Shown in pieces: positions 58,510 to 64,000 of a stretch of DNA of 64,000 nt. Where the stretch lies: the NCBI GenBank assembly GCA_028015205.1, contig CM051514.1:36534150-36598149 (forward strand), in the 5' to 3' direction. Position 1 is the stretch's first letter. The number at the start of each line of letters is the position of its first letter. Made by a program: the position numbers and the translations under genes. The notes beneath the pieces are model-generated. The model was given only the letters and a program-made list of their open reading frames with translations, did no database searches and was not told the origin of the DNA. The stretch comes from Mytilisepta virgata (Eukaryota; Mollusca; Bivalvia; Mytilida; Mytilidae).

Positions 58510-60600
58510 CACGCACAACAAACCGCTTAGACCAGACAAAAGGCAAAGAAATACAGAAACATTGACAGCAGACTGACACAGCTGAAACGACTAGCAGCGA
58601 TAGGATCAACATTCTACAATACGCCGATGCAGCTTCCCATCTTCTTTACCTGGATTAGTCATTTCTTGAATTATGAAATATGCTATTGTTATGAATTCTA
58701 TGTTCTATTATAATATGTTATAATAAGATAATACAAAAAAGTGAATATGTATACCATCGTTATTTCTTCCATGAATTGTTTCTCTGATAAAAAAAAAATA
58801 TGAGGGGATATTTTAATATTCAAACTGAGATATTTCTTTCTGTTAATTTCCACTAAATTGTTTTTTGGACTAGACTATAACTTCAAATCTATTGTTCTCT
58901 GATTCGATCTAATTAGAGTGTTGATACCTCCCACTACATTTTCTACCTATATTTTTGAAAAGTGAGCAGAACAGGAACAGCCTGGCGGCTCTCGGGCTGA
59001 TATCTTGACCTAGGGCTGATAATAGGTGTGATATGAAAAATGTCATGTTATAATCTGTATATAAAACAATGATATATATATGACATAGTGTATATCACTG
59101 AATTGATGTACTATGAAAAAAGGAGTACGCTCAAAAAGTAATTATTATGAATAGTATCTTCGTTTATACTCAGGTTTTTTATCGAATTTTCTCGAAAAAT
59201 ACATTATCATAATTGCCAATATGAATTCTACGTCATCTGTTTTTCTATTTGCTTATTTTTAATGAAAAAATAAGAATATACACTAATTAGATCTTACCTT
59301 AAACTTATACATTGTTGTCAAATACATAAACAACTGTCATCGTTTACAAGATGTCATATTAACACTAAAATACTAATTAAGAATACATGGTACATTATTA
59401 CGTTGACAAAACATGAACTTAGGAATGTGGGGTTCAAATTAGGTTCTGGGTCTTGCGAATTTTCAGACAATCGAGAACAATTGTGTTTCAATAGAAAATG
59501 AAAGAGCGAGTGGTTCATTTGCCTTATTCGTTGTTTATCCCGTCGGAATTTTTGTATTGATAAATTTCGATACTTCTCTTTTCTAAAATAAACGTTGGCT
59601 GAATACATTAAAAACTGTAAATGACTACTAGTATTAATTAATTGAAGCATTAATTCCTTACGTCCTGACATTTTGCTTGGAATATGAACATATATATAAT
59701 AATTTTCAAAATATAAAAAATAGATCTAGTAGACCATAGCTAGACCATTAACCAGAAAGTTGTTTCACGGTTCATGCAAATTACATGGACTATTCATTTC
59801 GCGTTGGATGAAGTAAATACATTTTTAAAATTGGACACATATGACTGACAAGGTGCTCTCTTGATTCCGTAATTAGTATGGGGTGAATACATGTGGTTGA
59901 CAGATAATATGCTCACATGGTTCCTTTCAGACTATTTATTCTGCGTTGGATAAAGTGAATAAACTGTTAAAAGTGAGCACATAAGGGTTTTATTATATCA
60001 GAGCTAGTTAATTAACATGGTAGTAAATTCCACTGAGGCGGAGAGGACTCCTCCAATGTTGACGAAAAAAACCATAAATAAAAGAAATGAAAATAAAAAG
60101 TAAAATGGGTGTAGAAAGTCTTGACTACAGTCGCTTCAAATATCCTGCTCATTCTGCTTTACCTCGGAAGAAAATTGAACTTACCCACGAGAAATAATTA
60201 TCAAGACATTTTGACATTTTCATTAAATATTGTTTTGATTTATTTTCATAATCATTTGTTCAGACAACGTGGAAGTCTTGGAATGTCTGTTGGACCTCGA
60301 CATGCTCAGACCCATTTTAATATTGCGTTTACGGTCATGCTCTGTCTACCAGTGACCAAGAACGGTAATTTCCCTTGTAATTGTTACAGTGAAAGCGAGC
60401 GTAGCCTTTTATTTTGCTATTTGCTAATTTTGCAGAAAATATCGCTTTCGTTTTATTCCGTTGTGATCAGAACTTTTCTCTCTGGAAATATACATAAACA
60501 TGTGATTATTTATCGAAACGTTTTAAAATATCCCAGAATTTAAAGTGGCATCGAAACCAAGTGGCTGTTGAATATGCACTATAGCACTGGCAAAACGGAA
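58510..60600. other. AT-rich, no gene recognised
   Basis: About 2 kb. A loose repeat of 'actattcattt.gcgttgga' recurs at about 59789 and 59932 (period about 143 bp). The plus frame at 60121-60543 (140 codons) has no recognisable domain and an atypical start, so I do not call it a gene. Confidence 0.45.
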
Positions 60601-60610
60601 TAACTAAGAA

Positions 60611-60713
60611 TACAGGAGTTGGAAATTTTATCAGCATAGCTCATTCATTTAACCCCTATTGCTCAAATTAAACTGCTATATAGATTTTATTGATAAAATT
60701 TCCAACTCCTGTG
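60611..60713. mobile_element. 103-bp MITE with 22-bp perfect inverted ends and 7-bp target duplication
   Basis: acaggagttggaaattttat (60612 onward, 22 bp in all) is perfectly inverted at 60691-60712. The direct repeat 'ctaagaa' flanks it (60604-60610 and 60714-60720). The size of the duplication suggests a hAT-type mobiliser. Confidence 0.85.
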
Positions 60714-62272
60714 CTAAGAAGGAAGGGGAGGGCGGTCATTTTGATTTTAAATAGGCCAGATGTGCACGCATTCAACTAATTTTTCCAAAAAGTTTCTTTG
60801 TTGGAGAACATGACTGAACATATACAGAAACAAATTTATACAAAGTTTTATTATTTTTTACTAAATCACAGACTCATTGTATTCACATCAAAACAATATA
60901 TAATTCTGTTTATTGCACAACCCAACTTCACTCAAAAAATATTTCGTTGATTAAATGATACACACAGTATTGAAGGCAAAAACAGGATTATCAATTAGAA
61001 TTTTAGATTTACATACATCTGATGTAAGTAACAATGAATGAGACTGAACTTTTTTCTCACAATTTAATTTAAAAAATTTGTGGGATGACACTATAGAATT
61101 CCAATCAACACTGAAGCCCTTTTGAGACAAAATGGTATTTGCATACAAGAAAATTTGTAGAAGAATTTATACTACAGTCAGTCAAAGATCCCACTTGTAC
61201 AAGTAAATTAAAATTTACTTGAATAGGTAACTGAAAAATTGCCATTTGGATTGCCTCCCTTTTAATACTGTGATATTAATTTACTTATACAAGTAATTTT
61301 TTTAGATACCATCTAAACATCACAAGATGCTTTCAGGTCAACTTTCATATCAGAGTTGTTTCCCTTAGTTATTACTTGTACAAGTAAAACGCAATTCATA
61401 ATGATAGATAGGCCTGTATGGTGTTAACCACTGGATATGAGTGGGATTTGTTCAGTTGAAGTAATTGTTTGTATGTCCAAAAGAGCAATGTCCAATTAAT
61501 TGATCCATACTTGTGGTCCGGACGCATCAATAAACAGCTTGATAGGTGCCTGAAATGTATCATCTGGGAACAGTAATGGGATATTTAGATTTAGACTTAG
61601 AAGTATCATTTTGTCAAGTCTGATGAGAAAAGGGCACTGCCAAGCGGTTGAACACCCCCCCCCCCCCCATTTTGTTGAATCGTAAGATTGATTAATGACA
61701 AAAAAGTAGCTTTTCCTATCTATTCTAACCAGCTTGAACACTTGAACGACCCTTAGACGATAACATTTTTTTTTCAGATAGTGTCCCGTTGATGCATACT
61801 TTGTTTTTTTTTCATATTGAATAGAAACATGGCCAATTTATTTCTATTAGTTATCAGAAAATACCCACAGTAATTACAGTATATTCTTTTAATAATTATT
61901 TTTACTATACACAATGACATAACTAACAAACTAAAAATATAACATTATATTTACAACCGTCATGGCAACATAATGAGATAATGGAATTCTCACCATTTGA
62001 ATCTCTTTTACATGCCTAATACAAGTGATACATGTAATGACACTAACAATATAAAGATTATCAATATCAAGTAACACATGGACACATTTTATGACATTCC
62101 TGAGACAATGTACCATACATCACGAGAGAAACTGTTTAAAACACTGAGCAATAAAATATTCTGTAAAAGAAAGAAAAAAAAACATGAAAAAAATATTTTT
62201 AAAAACGCATTGTTTCTAATTAATATATATACAGCACAACCTATGATATGCTTGTGAATTTCTTTGTTGTTA

Positions 62273-62740
62273 ATACATTTGTGTACAAGCTTGCAAAGTA
62301 AAGCATTCCGATATATACACTGAATACACAATTTTTCTGAAATTTACTTATATAAGTCTGATTTGTTTTACTCGCTGAAGTAAATCTTTTATTATACAAA
62401 ATATTTGAACTTTGTCTTAATTGGGAAATTTAATTCTATAAGATTTAATGTTTTTACTACACAGAGTAAGTGAAAAGTATATTTGAACTTTGCCATACAT
62501 GAAATTTTCATAATTTAAATATTTTTTTTTGTCTTATAAAATCTGTTAACTTAAGTTTTGTCTTTTTTTACTCCTCGAAGTAAAATTTTATCATACAAAA
62601 CATTATAATTTTGTCTTGTGAAATTTACTTGTACAAGTATAGTTTTATTTTTTGACTCCTTAAAGTAAATCTTTTATTACATGAAATATTAAATATAACT
62701 TTGCCTTGTGAAATTTACTTGAAGAAGTCTTGTTTTTCTA
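62273..62740. repeat. Direct duplication, left copy (partner 63533-64000)
   Basis: From 'gtgtacaagcttgcaaagta' (62281) the sequence recurs at 63541, an offset of 1260 with small indels, and is about 95% identical by eye. A further shared piece, 'cttgtgaatttctttgttgt', precedes each copy at different distances (62251 and 63375). Confidence 0.85.
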
Positions 62741-63532
62741 CACTTTATAATCATACAGAAATTTTTTTCAACAGGAGTTCATGTAATGCTTGTTCAATTT
62801 GGGACAGTACAATTTCAAATAAAATTACTTCTCCGCCTAATAAAAAATATTTGTATTTTTGCTGAAATGCCTTAATAAGTCAAAAATAAAAATATGTCAT
62901 GGTAGGCCCAAAAGATTGAGGTTGGTTGGGTTAGGCCGTAATGTTTTGAGCATATTACCTATTTCTTTGCTACTTAACCAAACGTCAAGGTATATTTAAT
63001 AATAACAAAAACACCAACTGCATACAAATATCAAATCATATGTTGTCTTAAATTATTAGAAATAAAGGTATAAATTTCTTATACAAGTAAACAAATTTTT
63101 ACTCAGTGAAGTATATTTCTATATGAAATACATATGTGATTTAAATTATTAAAACCTCACCTTAAGAGATTACTTGTATAAGTAAACTTTTTTCCTGATT
63201 GAAGTATATGGTGCTATTATGGCTCTTGTTCTTAAAATGTTTACAAGGTTAATGGTCAAATGTAAAAGCAATAGTGCTGACGACAACTAATTGCAGTTGT
63301 GAAAGGATTGACCAAAGTTAATAAATTAAATTAGACACACTTTACATTACATTGTATTTGAAAGTATAAAGGATGCTTGTGAATTTCTTTGTTGTTCATA
63401 CCCCATATTGCAAGACAGGGCAATTGGGAATATTCAATAATGCATAGTAAATCCTTCACTGTTCCAATAGTGCTTTTACAACTTCAAATAAAACTGTCCT
63501 ACATGTAAATAATATATTATACAGTATACAGG

Positions 63533-64000
63533 GTACATTTGTGTACAAGCTTGCAAAGTAAAGCATTCTGATATATACACTGAATACACAATTTTGTCTG
63601 AAATTTACTTATATAAGTCTGATTTTTTTTACTCGCTGAAGTAAATCTTTTATTATACAAAATATTTGAACTTTGTCTTAATTGGGAAATTTAATTCTAT
63701 AAGATTTAATGTTTTTACACCACAGAGTAAGTGAAAAGTATATTTAAACTTTGCCATCCATGACATTTTCATAATTTAAATATTTTTTTTTGTCTTATAA
63801 AATCTGTTTACTTAAGTTTTGTTTTTTACTCCTCGAAGTAAAATTTTATCATACAAAACATTATAATTTTGTCTTGTGAAATTTACTTGTACAGGTTTAG
63901 TTTTATTTTTTTACTCCTTAAAGTAAATCTTTTATTAAATGAAATATTAAACATAACATAAGTAGATCTTTTATTACATGAAATATTAAACATAACTTTG
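63533..64000. repeat. Direct duplication, right copy, cut by window end
   Basis: Second copy of 62273-62740; it runs into the window edge, so its full length is unknown. The last 60 bases contain a further short internal repeat ('cttttatta.atgaaatatta'). Confidence 0.8.

Larger units (their letters stand above)
61190..64000. repeat. Region studded with 'acttgtacaagt' palindromes
   Basis: At least nine 12-14-bp palindromes of the form ttactt(g/a)ta(c/t)aagtaa, some degenerate, occur at about 61193, 61281, 61373, 62346, 62627, 62720, 63079, 63171, 63605 and 63883. Several are followed by 'cgaagtaaa' or 'tgaagtaaa'. In the second half the order palindrome, 'actc..gaagtaaatctttta', 'gaactttg' repeats with a period of about 90-130 bp. 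No gene. Confidence 0.75.

Noticed and set aside
60121..60543. 140-codon plus frame
   Set aside because: Non-ATG start, hydrophobic low-information sequence, no domain and no splice context.

Overview
The window is AT-rich, intron-rich animal nuclear DNA. It looks like a bivalve mollusc, most likely a marine mussel or a relative. That is inferred from three things: abundant repeats that start with an 'agctcacctgg' hairpin and end in 'gagcgatacaggctc', repeats carrying the 'ccaatgagacaac' motif, and genes of types common in bivalves (H-type lectin, LRR protein, SET protein, a gypsy-integrase-like DDE gene). Most of the sequence is repeats. Only a few loci can be supported as protein-coding, and nothing here is bacterial, organellar or CRISPR-like.

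Layout. (1) Positions 1-6760 form a repeat block that recurs at 36743-43502 with a constant offset of 36742 and no indel that I could find. Each copy holds a 104-bp satellite, a 31-bp minisatellite and a 4.6-kb non-coding element with 15-bp inverted ends, and stops at a (TG)n tract. (2) About 7-26 kb is a plus-strand SET-domain (KMT5A-like) locus. Two exons (14556-14706 and 21747-21948) join in phase through SET motifs. The 7-kb intron between them contains an apparently complete GINGER-like cut-and-paste transposon (15606-18773) with inverted ends, a 4-bp target duplication and an intact one-intron DDE integrase gene. The same intron has a mariner-sized insertion nested in an older repeat. 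An acidic exon at 25466-25824 with a W..PGK..W domain may end the same or a neighbouring gene. (3) 22.7-30 kb holds several Helentron-like non-autonomous elements. (4) 31.8-34.2 kb has a decayed non-LTR reverse transcriptase split by a palindromic MITE, then an 838-bp TIR element with TAA target duplications. (5) 34.2-43.7 kb is satellite plus the second copy of the block. (6) 44-47 kb has foldback and tandem repeats. (7) 47.5-50.6 kb, minus strand, is a two-exon secreted H-type lectin gene that I rebuilt from signal peptide to polyA signal. A Penelope-like RT fragment sits antisense in its intron. (8) 55.2-56.2 kb, minus strand, is a leucine-rich-repeat surface protein. (9) 56.7-64 kb is a 1.1-kb TIR element, other repeats, and a region studded with 'acttgtacaagt' palindromes ending in a partial 1.26-kb-spaced duplication.

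The genes do not form a pathway. The lectin and LRR proteins are typical secreted or surface recognition molecules, and the SET and integrase genes act in the nucleus. The two most notable items are the GINGER-like element with its intact integrase and the indel-free 6.76-kb duplication, which is either very recent or an assembly artefact.
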